DNA from: Ruegeria sp. Alg231-54
GTDB lineage: Bacteria; Pseudomonadota; Alphaproteobacteria; Rhodobacterales; Rhodobacteraceae
DNA length: 53,387 bases
NCBI RefSeq assembly: GCF_900143525.1
Contig: NZ_FREZ01000019.1
Coordinates: 1-53,387 of the forward strand
Reading direction: 5' to 3'
The notes below the pieces were generated by a model. The model ran no database searches and was not told the DNA's origin. It was given only the letters and a program-made list of their open reading frames with translations. Position numbers and translations under genes: made by a program. Positions 25,217 through 34,408 of the stretch are shown here, piece by piece; within the stretch, counting starts at the first letter, position 1, and the number at the start of each line of letters is the position of its first letter.

Positions 25217-26698
25217 ATGCCGCAACAGATTTCGAACTCCTCTGAGTCCACGCGCGACATGCAATTTCTGCATTGGGTGCGCATTTCCCGGTCCAATTTC
25301 AGAACGCTCGGGTGGCGCCGCATCGTAAAGGGCGGGCGCCTTAGCGATGTAGGCCGCCTGCCTCGTTACGTGGCATTATACCTTCTTGGGGCGAGTTGCA
25401 TCTGGGCCCCGATCAGCGGCTATTTGGCGACCGCGCCTGTCAAATACACCTCTCACGCATCATTAATCCTGCCAGGATCTGGCGCTTCGGCATCGGTCAA
25501 TCTGGCCAATATCGGTCAGGCATCCTCGTACGCGAATTCCGCCTTTGCCAACGGGTCAATCAGCCCGACCGAGACGTATAAACGTTTGTTGTCGGCCGAC
25601 CGTATACTCGACGCGGCAGCCAAGGCGGTAGAGGCTGACCGGGACGCGTTTGGAAAGCCGCGGGTGCAACTGGTCGATCAAACCAGCCTGATCCATATCG
25701 AGCTTCAGGCGGCCTCTCCGGCAGACGCTCAGCAATATGGAGACGCCTTGGTGGCCGCCTTTTTCGCTGAGATTGACGCCCTGCGCGCCGATGAAATTGC
25801 CACCCGTCAGGCCAGCAATACCGGCGCGATCGAAGACTACACGAGCGCAATTCAGGCCACGCGGGCCGAGATCAAACAGCTGCAATCGCAAAGCGGTCTG
25901 ATATCAGTCGCGCAATACCAAGAGCAGGTCGCCGCTAATGACCGTGCAAAGCAGGAGCTGCGAACGCAGGAGAGCGAGCTGGCACGCCAATCGGAACGTG
26001 TCGCCGCGCTTCAAGTCGCGTTGAATCTGCCCTCTGACGCAGCGGCGGCAACGCTGAAACTCTATGCTGATGCGCAGTACCTATCGTTGCTTGCGGATGT
26101 GTCGGTGGGGGCTGCAAAGCTGGCGCAAGCCGACGCGACCTACGGATCGCGCCACCCAATCTATGTGAATGCCCAAAACGAATATGAAGGGGCGCGTTCG
26201 GTTGCTTTAAAACGCGCGGCGCAGGTGACTGGTCTTGAGGTCGAGCAGCTCGGTGGTCTGGATCGCGCGCCGGAAGGGCAACGGGCGCAGTTGCTCAGCG
26301 AGTTGGTGCGCGAAGATGCCTTGCGCGCCGGATTGGAAGAGCATGTCGCGACACAGCGCGCGCAAGTTCGTTTGGAAACCCTGCGCCTGTCAGACCTCGC
26401 CCCTATCGCCGCTGAATTGGAGGACCGGCAGAGAGATTTCGCCGTGGCAGAAGCCGTGTTCGCCTCTGCCATCGCGCGGTCCGAGTCGAAAAAGACCGAT
26501 GTCTATGCCTCCTATCCCTTGATCCAAGTGCTGGAGAACCCGTCTCTGCCGACTCGCCAGTCTTCGCCGAACAAGAAGATCTCGATTGCCGCCGGGATCG
26601 TTGCAAGCCTTATGCTGCTGATGGGTTTGGTTCTGGCATGGATCCGGAACCCGCTGATCTCAAAGCTGCTGAAAGACCAGAAAGAGGCCGCAGTTTGA
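25217..26698 (+). CDS. Chain-length determinant / polysaccharide co-polymerase (Wzz/GumC-like)
   Basis: The 493-residue inner-membrane protein has an N-terminal helix at about 50-70 (YVALYLLGASCIWAPISGYLA) and a C-terminal one near the end (ISIAAGIVASLMLLMGLVLAWI), enclosing a long periplasmic part with Wzz features (TYKRLLSADRILDAA) and a coiled-coil-rich middle. No P-loop kinase is fused to it and no separate BY-kinase gene is in the window, so it is a PCP without the tyrosine kinase. The ATG at 25217 follows GAAAGGG. A further in-frame start at 25166 is weaker. It sets polymer length together with the downstream polymerase gene, which it overlaps by four bases. Confidence 0.88.
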   Translation: MPQQISNSSESTRDMQFLHWVRISRSNFRTLGWRRIVKGGRLSDVGRLPRYVALYLLGASCIWAPISGYLATAPVKYTSHASLILPGSGASASVNLANIGQASSYANSAFANGSISPTETYKRLLSADRILDAAAKAVEADRDAFGKPRVQLVDQTSLIHIELQAASPADAQQYGDALVAAFFAEIDALRADEIATRQASNTGAIEDYTSAIQATRAEIKQLQSQSGLISVAQYQEQVAANDRAKQELRTQESELARQSERVAALQVALNLPSDAAAATLKLYADAQYLSLLADVSVGAAKLAQADATYGSRHPIYVNAQNEYEGARSVALKRAAQVTGLEVEQLGGLDRAPEGQRAQLLSELVREDALRAGLEEHVATQRAQVRLETLRLSDLAPIAAELEDRQRDFAVAEAVFASAIARSESKKTDVYASYPLIQVLENPSLPTRQSSPNKKISIAAGIVASLMLLMGLVLAWIRNPLISKLLKDQKEAAV

Positions 26699-27972
26699 CG
26701 CGTGTGGCCCCTCAAACGCCAGCCGAAAAGATCGTCTGGTGTACGCTGATCTGGACATGGCCGTTCTACGGGCTTGGCGCGCTGTATGTTGTCGGTCCGG
26801 TGCTAGGTTGGATGTTGGCTACGATAGCCGGGGTGTCACTTTTTCTCGGCCCGGTGATCCGTTTGGATATGCGTGCAACGGGCCCTGTACCTGCTCTGGT
26901 CTGGATCTGGAGCGTTGGCATGCTGGTGATGCTGGTCTCACTTTGGGCAGGCCACGCGGACTGGAACCTCGGCACCACCAAAACGATCAAATCGAGTATC
27001 GGATGGGCAAAGGGTTGGGCGCTGATCCCGTTGTTTATCCTAGCAGGGGCGGTTTTGCCAATACGGCGCGAGGTTTTGGTCAGAGGGCAATGTGTGGTGG
27101 GCCTTTGGACCTTGTGCCTTCTGCCGTTGCTCATTGCCGCCCCCTATGCCGGTCTGCCGCATCTGCTGTTTACATCTCCCCTTAAAGCAGTAGGCGGCCC
27201 GGGACCTGAATATTTCTCGGTCTACCTGTATACAATCGACCCCGCCAGCGGCACGCCGCGGTGGCAGTTCTTTGCGCCCTGGTCGCCATTCGCAGCCTTG
27301 TTGGGTGTCTGCATGGTCCTATTTGCCCTGGAAGAAAAGCACAGCAGCTGGAAGGTCATCGGCTTGGCTGCCGGAGTTCTGATGATCCTTATGTCCAAGT
27401 CCCGAATGGGTATGGTCGGATTGGTGATCTGCTCGCTGTCACCCCGCCTCTTGCCACTTGTCGCCCGCAGCTTGGGGTGGATTCTATTGTCTACAGTCAC
27501 CACCACCGTAGCCGTTTGGGGCGCAGTCTTTGTCGAATTCGGCAACCGAGCCCTTTACAGGTTCAAATCCGCGCGCGCCGATAGTACCCGCGTACGCGAA
27601 ACTCTGCAGCGTATAGCGTATGAGCGCTGGCAATCGGATGCGATGGTTTTCGGGCACGGCACAGTCAGACCCGGTGCGCATCTTGTTGAGTACATGCCGA
27701 TCGGCAGCCATCACACCTGGTACGGATTGCTATTCGTGAAAGGGCTGACCGGATTTGCCGCGTTTATCGTTCCTTTCCTCGGTCATTTAGCAATCGTCAC
27801 CCTGGACGCCATAAAGTCGGAACGCGGGAGGCTGCCGCTCGGGCTGTTGCTCACAGTTCTCCTGCTGACCTTTGGAGAGAACGTTGAAATCCAAACCTAT
27901 CTACTCTGGCCGACCTTACTGATGCTCGGATTGCATTTGCGAGAGGTCAAATCAGTGTGTCTGGGAAGCTGA
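26695..27972 (+). CDS. Putative polysaccharide polymerase/O-antigen ligase-like membrane protein (Wzy-like)
   Basis: The protein has about ten membrane helices, one large loop (about 170-215 of the mature frame), and an NADSTRVRETLQR-like loop in its second half of the Wzy/WaaL type (LMSKSRMGMVGLV followed by SARADSTRVRETLQRIAYE). Only the fold and position support the function. The TTG at 26695 overlaps the stop of the chain-length gene as TTGA and has AGAGG seven bases upstream. An ATG at 26638 would overlap the previous gene by 61 bases and has a weaker site. The gene is the last of the EPS locus. Wzy-like proteins diverge strongly, so a ligase role is possible. Confidence 0.78.
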   Translation: MTRVAPQTPAEKIVWCTLIWTWPFYGLGALYVVGPVLGWMLATIAGVSLFLGPVIRLDMRATGPVPALVWIWSVGMLVMLVSLWAGHADWNLGTTKTIKSSIGWAKGWALIPLFILAGAVLPIRREVLVRGQCVVGLWTLCLLPLLIAAPYAGLPHLLFTSPLKAVGGPGPEYFSVYLYTIDPASGTPRWQFFAPWSPFAALLGVCMVLFALEEKHSSWKVIGLAAGVLMILMSKSRMGMVGLVICSLSPRLLPLVARSLGWILLSTVTTTVAVWGAVFVEFGNRALYRFKSARADSTRVRETLQRIAYERWQSDAMVFGHGTVRPGAHLVEYMPIGSHHTWYGLLFVKGLTGFAAFIVPFLGHLAIVTLDAIKSERGRLPLGLLLTVLLLTFGENVEIQTYLLWPTLLMLGLHLREVKSVCLGS

Positions 27973-28176
27973 TACGCCGCTAGGATTGTTGCGACACCAG
28001 CGTAGTGTCAGACGTCACTCTTTTGGGTTGGTTCTTCACTGCTGATAGGGACATTTTGACCTTGTAAAGTGAGTACTTTCACATCGGGCAACCAACGAAT
28101 TGACCGTGAATTGCTCTTCAGCCCGGCATTTAGTGGCACTAGTCGCCGACTAGAGCCGGCTGAAAGGAGCCGCCCG

Positions 28177-28458
28177 TTGTCCCTCTACTCAAAACTCTTC
28201 GGCGGCGTTGAGAAGTCCGAGCCGGACCCGCTCTCTTACAAAGGGTTCGAGATCTTCCCCGACCTGATGGCGGAAGGCAGCAAATACCGTCTGTTGGTCC
28301 GTTTGGAGAAGACCATCGACGGAGATCGAAAGACCCATACTTTGATCAGGGCGGACGTGTTTGACAGCCGAAATCAAGTCGAGAGCTTTAGCATTGCAAA
28401 GCCGAAGCAAATGATTGGTGAGCAGGACGAAAACGTTTTCGACTTGGCAAGCCGGTAG
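28177..28458 (+). CDS. HlyU-family protein
   Basis: The 93-residue product begins LSLYSKLFGGVEKSEPDPLSYKGFE and continues with YRLLVRLEKTIDGDRKTH and LIRADVF, matching the HlyU family (PF10115), small cytosolic proteins first linked to hemolysin regulation in Vibrio. No DNA-binding motif is evident in this form. The TTG at 28177 has GAAAGGAG upstream at 28162-28169. A longer frame from 28069 adds residues outside the family. It stands alone. Confidence 0.8.
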   Translation: MSLYSKLFGGVEKSEPDPLSYKGFEIFPDLMAEGSKYRLLVRLEKTIDGDRKTHTLIRADVFDSRNQVESFSIAKPKQMIGEQDENVFDLASR

Positions 28459-28836
28459 CTTGAAGCTCGATCTATTGATCGGGAGCACTATGTGAGCGGC
28501 ACCGTGCGCGCGCCGCTAGGCATGCTTCTACGTCCAAGATTGAACGGACGGCTTAGGTTATCATTGGTCAACCATTTGTTGGGCAAAGGAGACTGTTTAT
28601 CCGCCCTGTTGGTTTGTTAGCGGCTTCCGCAAAGCGCGGAAAGCGAACGTTCGCGAAAAACACTGTAAGACAGGTTTGTCCCGCATCGCAGTCATTAATG
28701 TACTGCAGAGAGAATGGCTCCTTTGCGGACACAGCAGCCGTCAGAATTATTGGCTACAATATCAAACTGAACGAATGGTTTTGGCTTTTGCCATGAGTGA
28801 GTCATATTCGGCAGCGAAACGCATTCGGAACGCGCC
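28459..28836. other. Gene-free stretch before the hydrolase-cyclase gene
   Basis: About 380 bases hold no recognisable gene. Composition becomes more AT-rich here and stays so through the next gene, in contrast with the surrounding regions. A promoter for the gene at 28837 must lie here but I cannot define it. Confidence 0.4.
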
Positions 28837-30177
28837 ATGACCACTTTTATAAAACCACCCACTCAATTCACACGCGCGGGCGATGTTGCAATCGCGTATC
28901 AAGTCGTCGGCGAAGGGCCGGTCGATTTGATTTATATCTCCGGCTGGCTCCACAACATTGATGTGGTCTGGGAGCACCAGGGTTACCGAGACTTCCTTCG
29001 CGGACTGGCAGAAAAGTGCCGGGTCATCATGTTCGATAAACGCGGAACAGGAATGTCCGATCGTGATGTCGGAGCACCCACGCTGGAAGAACGCGCGGAA
29101 GATATTCGTGCTGTTATGGCTGCCGTAGGCGGTGAAAAAGCAGCAATTTTCGGAATCAGCGAAGGAGGCGCGATGACAGCAATGTTCGCAGCGTGCTATC
29201 CGGAAAAAGTGAGTTCAATCGTAATGATTGGCAGCCGTCCCTGCGACGCATGGAAACCAGACTGGCCGAGAGGTAGGCGACGTGCTGAATTCGAAGAGGA
29301 CCTTAAACACCTCGAAGCCAATTGGGGAAACCTTGGTTGCGAGTTGGAGTGGGCAGCCCCTTCAGTTAAGGATGATCCGGAAGAACAGGCATTTTTTAAT
29401 AAACTGCTCACTTTGTCTGCTAGCCCCCGTTCGGCAATTGCCATCACGCGTCTGAATTATGATACGGACTACAGGTCAATTCTTCCCGCAATTGAAGCTC
29501 CTGCTCTCATTTTGCACCCTGAAAAGGATATTTCCATTTCGGTGGAAGACGGGCGGTACCTTGCGGAGAACATTCGCAATGCCCGTTTTGAGTTCGTAAA
29601 GAACTCAGATCATCTGCCTTGGATTGGCGACACGCGTGCCATTGTAAAGCAAATTACCGATTTCGTTTGCAGCGAAGCACCTCAGAAGGAAGAAACCCGT
29701 GTGCTTTCGACAATTCTCATGACCGACATTGAAGGGTCGACCGCCATCGCGACACGCGTCGGAGATGAGGAATGGAAACACATCATAGAGAAACATGATG
29801 CTCTCGCAGCGCGTGCAATTGCCCGCCACGACGGAACGTTGATCAAGACAATGGGTGACGGAATACTTGCTACTTTTGCCGGTCCCAGCCGGGCTATCGC
29901 ATGCGCGGAGGCAATAAAGTCCCAAGCATCTGATATTGGTCTCACCATACGCGCGGGCATCCATACAGGAGAGTGTTTGCGCCGGAGCAATGATGTTTCC
30001 GGTTTGGCAGTAACTATCGCCGCGCGAATTCTTGAGTTAGTGCCGGGTGGCGAGGCTTGGGTGTCTGGCGTTGTAAGAAGTCTCGTCGTTGGATCGGGAT
30101 TACAGTTTGAGTCATTGGGAGAACGGCAACTAAAGGGAGTTCCCGACGAGTGGCCTTTGTATAAAGTTTCAAGCTGA
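28837..30177 (+). CDS. Alpha/beta-hydrolase fused to a class III nucleotide cyclase
   Basis: The 446-residue protein has an N-terminal alpha/beta-hydrolase fold (about 10-275) with nucleophile S108 in GISEGG and the HGD-like end in SDHLPWIGD. A class III cyclase domain follows (about 290-446) with metal-binding D297 in MTDIEGST and D341 in KTMGDGIL, and K337 in the adenine-specifying place. R397 of the transition-state motif is present but the Asn four residues before it is T393. The chain has no signal or membrane segments. Such hydrolase-cyclase fusions are known in many bacteria and may make cAMP in response to a ligand of the hydrolase fold. The cyclase activity is uncertain because of T393. 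Confidence 0.87.
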   Translation: MTTFIKPPTQFTRAGDVAIAYQVVGEGPVDLIYISGWLHNIDVVWEHQGYRDFLRGLAEKCRVIMFDKRGTGMSDRDVGAPTLEERAEDIRAVMAAVGGEKAAIFGISEGGAMTAMFAACYPEKVSSIVMIGSRPCDAWKPDWPRGRRRAEFEEDLKHLEANWGNLGCELEWAAPSVKDDPEEQAFFNKLLTLSASPRSAIAITRLNYDTDYRSILPAIEAPALILHPEKDISISVEDGRYLAENIRNARFEFVKNSDHLPWIGDTRAIVKQITDFVCSEAPQKEETRVLSTILMTDIEGSTAIATRVGDEEWKHIIEKHDALAARAIARHDGTLIKTMGDGILATFAGPSRAIACAEAIKSQASDIGLTIRAGIHTGECLRRSNDVSGLAVTIAARILELVPGGEAWVSGVVRSLVVGSGLQFESLGERQLKGVPDEWPLYKVSS

Positions 30178-30420
30178 CAGCTTTTTCTTGCTGACTTGAG
30201 GCTGCGTTGGGCTCAATGCAGTCATTCGGTGCGCAATGTATGAACAACTGCTCTGCGGACAAAGCCGCCATTTATTGTCCAACGCAATCGGCACTCGAAT
30301 TACCTCGGTCGGTGAATACTCCGCACTAAACTTGTTCACTTTCCAACCGGCGTCAGTTCTATTGACACCATACTTATTGGTCACCCAGAGATATGGTAGT
30401 GTTCTTGCGCAGACAACACG

Positions 30421-30726
30421 TTGGATCGCGAATTGACCGAGTTTAGGTTTTCCCCGTCGAAGTATCCCCACCTACAATGCACTGCCACCAGCAAACGTAG
30501 TGGCAAGCGCTGTAAACGATGTCGTCGCCCTGGGTGGGCCGTATGCCGGATGCATGGGGCTGGAGGCCGATGCACAGAGGCACGTCAAAAACCAGAACCT
30601 AGTGTCGGATCGAATAACCAGAGAAATCGGATGGTGAAGATGGGACGCCGCCTGGGGTTGGGACTTGGCGTATGCAAACCCACTTGCCGAGAGAAACTTG
30701 AATTTGTCGATCCACTCTCCCATTGA
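30421..30726 (+). pseudogene. Remnant of a small HGG-motif protein (phage/mobile-element related)
   Basis: The frame contains CTATSKRSGKRCKRCRRPGW followed by AVCRMHGAGG, the Cys/His block of small proteins often found in phage and mobile regions. After GAGG the usual APEG-NxNY-HGG continuation is missing and the frame runs on into unrelated sequence (RCTEARQKPEPS), so a frameshift or deletion is likely. A TTG is the only start near the beginning. Judged degenerate, with modest confidence. Confidence 0.5.
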
Positions 30727-30793
30727 GAAACCGACTGTGTGTTGAATTATTTTTTGTCGAAATCACCCAGCGCGTGTGGGATCCCCGGTCGCG

Positions 30794-31297
30794 TCAAATA
30801 CGCCGTTCCGACGCTGACAATGCGCCCGCAAGCGAGCTCTTGATCTCTGACGGGGTGTCCCGACCTTGCTGATTCAGCTTTGCGGCGATCCAGCCCGCAG
30901 AATGTCCACGGCATCCGATCTTGTTCAAGCGCGCCGCGGCCGGTGTTGTCACTTCACCCTGAGCCAGGGCCATGGATGCTTCAACCTCTGTGTCCGGCAG
31001 GATCATTCTAACGGCGCTGAACACGTCCATCGAGACCTGTAAAGTTTGACGCTCTAGCCGATGGGCGGCGTTGGTCAGCAATCGCGTGCAATAAGCCGAC
31101 AAGAAATACCAACGGAACACCTGAAAAACCTGACCGTTGGACGCCGCCATATCCGGCGCGCGACCCGCAACAGCGGTCAGTTCGGAAAAGGCAGCTTCGG
31201 CCAATTTGGCCGCATCGCAAATCTGACGCTCGCGACTGGCACGAGAAACCGCGCCGTTGGCGAAGCGGGAGTCAGATTTACCGATTTCCAAGTGCAT
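30794..31297 (-). CDS. Hypothetical protein of 167 residues
   Basis: I do not recognise this protein. Its ATG at 31297 has a clear GGAGG upstream (GGTGGAGGATACC), which supports a real gene. The product is helical and Ala-rich, without signal or membrane segments. The stretch AAKLAEAAFSELTAVAGRAPDMA may be a helical region. It lies alone between the HGG remnant and the GlxA-type regulator. Confidence 0.5.
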   Translation of the reverse strand: MHLEIGKSDSRFANGAVSRASRERQICDAAKLAEAAFSELTAVAGRAPDMAASNGQVFQVFRWYFLSAYCTRLLTNAAHRLERQTLQVSMDVFSAVRMILPDTEVEASMALAQGEVTTPAAARLNKIGCRGHSAGWIAAKLNQQGRDTPSEIKSSLAGALSASERRI

Positions 31298-31681
31298 TGG
31301 TATCCTCCACCGTCAAATTGTGATGAAGATATAAAATCTGACGGCATCGCCCGCATGGGAATTGCGGTCAGAATTTCCCGATTTGTCGTCTTTTTTGGCC
31401 AACTTCAGAGTCTGTCTATACATTTCACCCTAAAGTTGGCCTGTTTTGAGCCATTTGGTCAACTGGTGAACACCGCAAACGTTAATGTTTTAAACAAAAA
31501 GCACACATATCTGACACGATCTTGTAATAGTTATGCCCACTTCGATATGTATGAATACTCAATCCTGCTGACCAGTTTACCAGTAAAGTTTTAACGAGGG
31601 GGTACGAAGCAGGATCAGGGGGTGAGCGCCTGTTCAGCCAGGCTCGCCTTAGGACAGAGACGCTCCCCCCGTCCTTATCAC
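31298..31681. other. Gene-free stretch upstream of the hypothetical protein
   Basis: About 385 bases between the start of the hypothetical gene and the stop of the GlxA-type gene contain no credible gene. They are AT-rich in the middle (31480-31600). No repeats, hairpins or clear promoter boxes were found. Confidence 0.4.
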
Positions 31682-32632
31682 TTAGTCTATCTTGTTCTTT
31701 TGAGCATGTGGCGTCACACCAAAACTCGACCGGTAAACGCGCGAAAAATGTCCCGGATTTTCGAACCCGCAGGCCATTGCCACTTCGGTCACGGATGCCT
31801 CGGTTTGCAATAACAGCTTCTGAGCGCGCTCCAGCCGAAGCTCCATAAAGTACTTCTTGGGCGACGTGTTGAGGTATTTACCGAACAACCGTTCCAACTG
31901 GCGTGTTGAAATCCCCAGATCCCCGGCAATATCAGATGGGGAAACCGGTGCCTCGATGCAGTCCTGCATGATATGAATTGCCTTGGCGAGATGCGCGTTA
32001 CGCATCCCGTTGCGCGATTGAAGGGACACGCGCTGTTTGGCTGTGGCATTGCGCACGGCGTTGTAGACCATCTGGTCAGCAACCGCGATGGACAACTCTT
32101 CGCCGTGGTCCCTTTCAATCAGGTGCAACATCAGGTCGGCGGTCGCCGTGCCACCCGAGGCGGTGATGTGCTTTTCATCGGCGACAAAGACACTGCGCAC
32201 CAGATTCACCTCGGGAAAGGCCTCCATAAAGGCATCGTGGTACTCCCAGTGAATGGCGGCCTGCATCCCGTCCAGAAATCCTGCCTCGGCCAGCAACCAC
32301 GCGCCCGAACACAAGGCGCCGATGGCCGTACCTCTCGCCCGCTCGCGCCGCAGGGTTGCAAGCAAAGGGCGCGAGACATGGTTGCGCATATGAATACCTG
32401 ACAGCACGAACAGTTGGTCGGTCTTTGGCAACGCGTCCAGTCCCCCATGAACCAAAGTCACCGACCCGTTGGAACAGACGGCCTGCTTGCTGTGTTCGGA
32501 TACAAAAGACCACTCATACAGATCTTGACCGCTGACGAGGTTGGCAATGCGCAGCGGCTCGACCGCGCAGGAAAAGGCGAGATGCGAGAATTCCTCGATC
32601 AGGATGAAAGTGATGTGGCGGGGTTGGCGCAT
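31682..32632 (-). CDS. GlxA-family transcriptional regulator (DJ-1/PfpI + AraC)
   Basis: The 316-residue protein begins with a DJ-1/PfpI-like domain (about 1-190) with C108 in ALCSGAWLLAEAG. It ends in an AraC-type double HTH (about 215-315: DIAGDLGISTRQLERLF, EVAMACGFENPGHFSRVYRSSFG). Regulators of this kind control glycine betaine, choline and carnitine catabolism in other bacteria (GbdR, CdhR), which fits the betaine genes next to it. It is transcribed away from the GntR gene, with the intergenic region between them shared. Confidence 0.88.
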   Translation of the reverse strand: MRQPRHITFILIEEFSHLAFSCAVEPLRIANLVSGQDLYEWSFVSEHSKQAVCSNGSVTLVHGGLDALPKTDQLFVLSGIHMRNHVSRPLLATLRRERARGTAIGALCSGAWLLAEAGFLDGMQAAIHWEYHDAFMEAFPEVNLVRSVFVADEKHITASGGTATADLMLHLIERDHGEELSIAVADQMVYNAVRNATAKQRVSLQSRNGMRNAHLAKAIHIMQDCIEAPVSPSDIAGDLGISTRQLERLFGKYLNTSPKKYFMELRLERAQKLLLQTEASVTEVAMACGFENPGHFSRVYRSSFGVTPHAQKNKID

Positions 32633-32684
32633 AGACGTCCGATTCAGTTTGACGTGGTCGACGGCCTATGCTGCACGATTCTTT

Positions 32685-32718
32685 TCTGTATACAACTTGT
32701 ATTTTATTGGAATACAGA
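32685..32718. promoter_or_regulatory. Inverted repeat between the GlxA- and GntR-type genes
   Basis: TCTGTAT (32685-32691) and ATACAGA (32712-32718) are inverse halves twenty bases apart. The left half lies within TGTATACA, a sequence type bound by FCD-GntR regulators. It sits about 52 bases before the ATG of the GntR gene, so autoregulation is plausible. The assignment to the GntR product is inference. Confidence 0.45.
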
Positions 32719-32769
32719 GAATGAACGAAATAGCCGGCACGATTCGCGCAGCGACTGTTGGAGGAACGG

Positions 32770-33480
32770 ATGAAAGACGACGCCAAATCCCGAAAGGCCG
32801 AGTTGATGGAGCACCTGAAAGTGTCGATCCTGACGCTGCGCCTGCAACCAGGCACAGATTTGGACGAAGCGCATCTGTCCGACGCTTTCGGCCTGTCCCG
32901 CACGCCATTGCGTGAAGTGTTCCGGCAACTGGCGGGAGAAGGCTATCTGGACTTGCGCACCAATCGCAGTGCCCGGGTGTCTGAGATGTCTTATACCACC
33001 CTGCGTGACTTCTTTCTGGCTGCACCCATGGTCTATGGCGCGGTTTTGCGACTTGCCGCGCAGAACGCCACACGAACTCAGATCAACGACCTGAAAGACT
33101 CGCAACAGGCGTTCAAGGCTGCGTTGCAATCCGGATCCGCCGAAGATCGGGCGCTGGCCAATAACCGCTTTCATGATGTGACCGGAGAGATGTCAGGCAA
33201 TGTCTACTTGCGGCCATCATTCAACCGGTTGCTGATCGACCATGCCCGGATCGGGATGACCTTCTATAGACCCCAATCCGCGCACAAGGCCGAGAACCTG
33301 TCCGAGGCAAGTCGCCAGCATGACGCCATCATCGCCGCCATCGAGGCGGGCGATGAGGCGGCTGCTGCGCAGCTGGCCGAGGACCACTGGAACCTGTCAC
33401 GCGACCAAATCGAACTGTTCGTGATGCCTGCTGCGCTGGATATCCCGATGGGTATCCCGCCCCTTTCGAAACCTGCATGA
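32770..33480 (+). CDS. GntR-family transcriptional regulator (FCD subfamily)
   Basis: The 236-residue protein has a winged HTH (about 10-75; LDEAHLSDAFGLSRTPLREVFRQLAGEG) and a C-terminal all-helical FCD ligand domain with the metal-binding pattern in ANNRFHDVTG and SRQHDAIIAAIEAGDE. These regulators usually respond to a carboxylic or amino acid. The ATG at 32770 follows GGAGGA. It heads a plus-strand operon with the DapA-family, aldehyde dehydrogenase and oxidase genes, seven bases before the first. Confidence 0.9.
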   Translation: MKDDAKSRKAELMEHLKVSILTLRLQPGTDLDEAHLSDAFGLSRTPLREVFRQLAGEGYLDLRTNRSARVSEMSYTTLRDFFLAAPMVYGAVLRLAAQNATRTQINDLKDSQQAFKAALQSGSAEDRALANNRFHDVTGEMSGNVYLRPSFNRLLIDHARIGMTFYRPQSAHKAENLSEASRQHDAIIAAIEAGDEAAAAQLAEDHWNLSRDQIELFVMPAALDIPMGIPPLSKPA

Positions 33481-33487
33481 GGACGGA

Positions 33488-34405
33488 ATGAACCCGATTT
33501 TCAGATTTGAGGGGATCTATACCCCGGTGGTCACGCCCTATCACCAAGATGGCCGCGTGAACTGGGATGCCCTGTCCCACGTGATCGAATACCTGATCGA
33601 GAATGGTGTGCACGGGCTGATCTCGGGCGGGTCAACGGGTGAGAACTATGCCCAGACCGTCGAAGAACGGCTGGAACTGGCGTCGTTCACGCACAAGCAG
33701 TTGAAAGGCCGGTTGCCTCTGGTTGTCGGAACTGGAGCGATGCTGACGCCGGATTCCATCGCGCTGGCCTCGGGCGCGCGTGAGATTGGCGCAGACGCGA
33801 TCCTGCTGGCCAGCCCACCCTATTCTGTGCCGACCGATCGGGAAAACGCCCTGAACGCGCTGGCTATCGACAAGGCCGCTGACTTGCCGGTGATGTTGTA
33901 CAACTACCCGCACCGCACCGGTACAATGATGGGGGAAGAATTCCTTGACCGCGTGGGGCGCAGCCGAAACTTCTGCGGCATCAAGGAAAGCTCAGGGGAT
34001 ATCAACCGGGTGCATTTGTTGGCGCGGGATTACCCGCATATCCAGCTTGGCTGCGGCATGGATGATCAGGCGCTGGAATTCTTCGCCTGGGGCGCACCGT
34101 TCTGGGTCTGCGGTGGGTCGAACTTCCTGCCAGCCGAACATGTAGCACTATATCAAGCCTGCGTTGTCGAAGGGAACTTCGCCAAGGGCCGCCGCATCAT
34201 GTCCGCCATGATGCCGTTGATGCGGGTGCTGGAACAGGGCGGCAAGTTCATCCAGACCATCAAGCATGGCGTCACCATGAACGGGGTCGACGCAGGCGCG
34301 ATGCGGCCCCCGCTTAAGGGGCTGAACAAGGATGACAAACGCGCATTGGAACAGGTGACGCGCGTGATGAAGAAAACAATCGCAGATATCGTGGCGGAGG
34401 GCTAA
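33488..34405 (+). CDS. DapA-family lyase/deaminase, candidate HypD
   Basis: The 305-residue TIM-barrel protein carries the family marks: GGSTGE at residues 47-52, Tyr140 in LYNYP and Schiff-base Lys166 in GIKESSGD. The DapA family includes dihydrodipicolinate synthase, N-acetylneuraminate lyase and pyrroline-4-hydroxy-2-carboxylate deaminase (HypD) of hydroxyproline catabolism. Context (epimerase of hydroxyproline betaine, FAD oxidase, aldehyde dehydrogenase) favours HypD, which yields 2-oxoglutarate semialdehyde. A sugar-acid aldolase or dehydratase is the alternative. It begins eight bases after the GntR stop, and three bases separate it from the aldehyde dehydrogenase gene. Confidence 0.82.
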   Translation: MNPIFRFEGIYTPVVTPYHQDGRVNWDALSHVIEYLIENGVHGLISGGSTGENYAQTVEERLELASFTHKQLKGRLPLVVGTGAMLTPDSIALASGAREIGADAILLASPPYSVPTDRENALNALAIDKAADLPVMLYNYPHRTGTMMGEEFLDRVGRSRNFCGIKESSGDINRVHLLARDYPHIQLGCGMDDQALEFFAWGAPFWVCGGSNFLPAEHVALYQACVVEGNFAKGRRIMSAMMPLMRVLEQGGKFIQTIKHGVTMNGVDAGAMRPPLKGLNKDDKRALEQVTRVMKKTIADIVAEG

Positions 34406-34408
34406 GGC

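Noticed and set aside
33488..34405. The DapA-family gene as the true lysine-pathway dapA
   Set aside because: It has catalytic Lys and Tyr like all members, but it lies in a catabolic operon with a GntR regulator, an ALDH and an oxidase, not with lysine genes.
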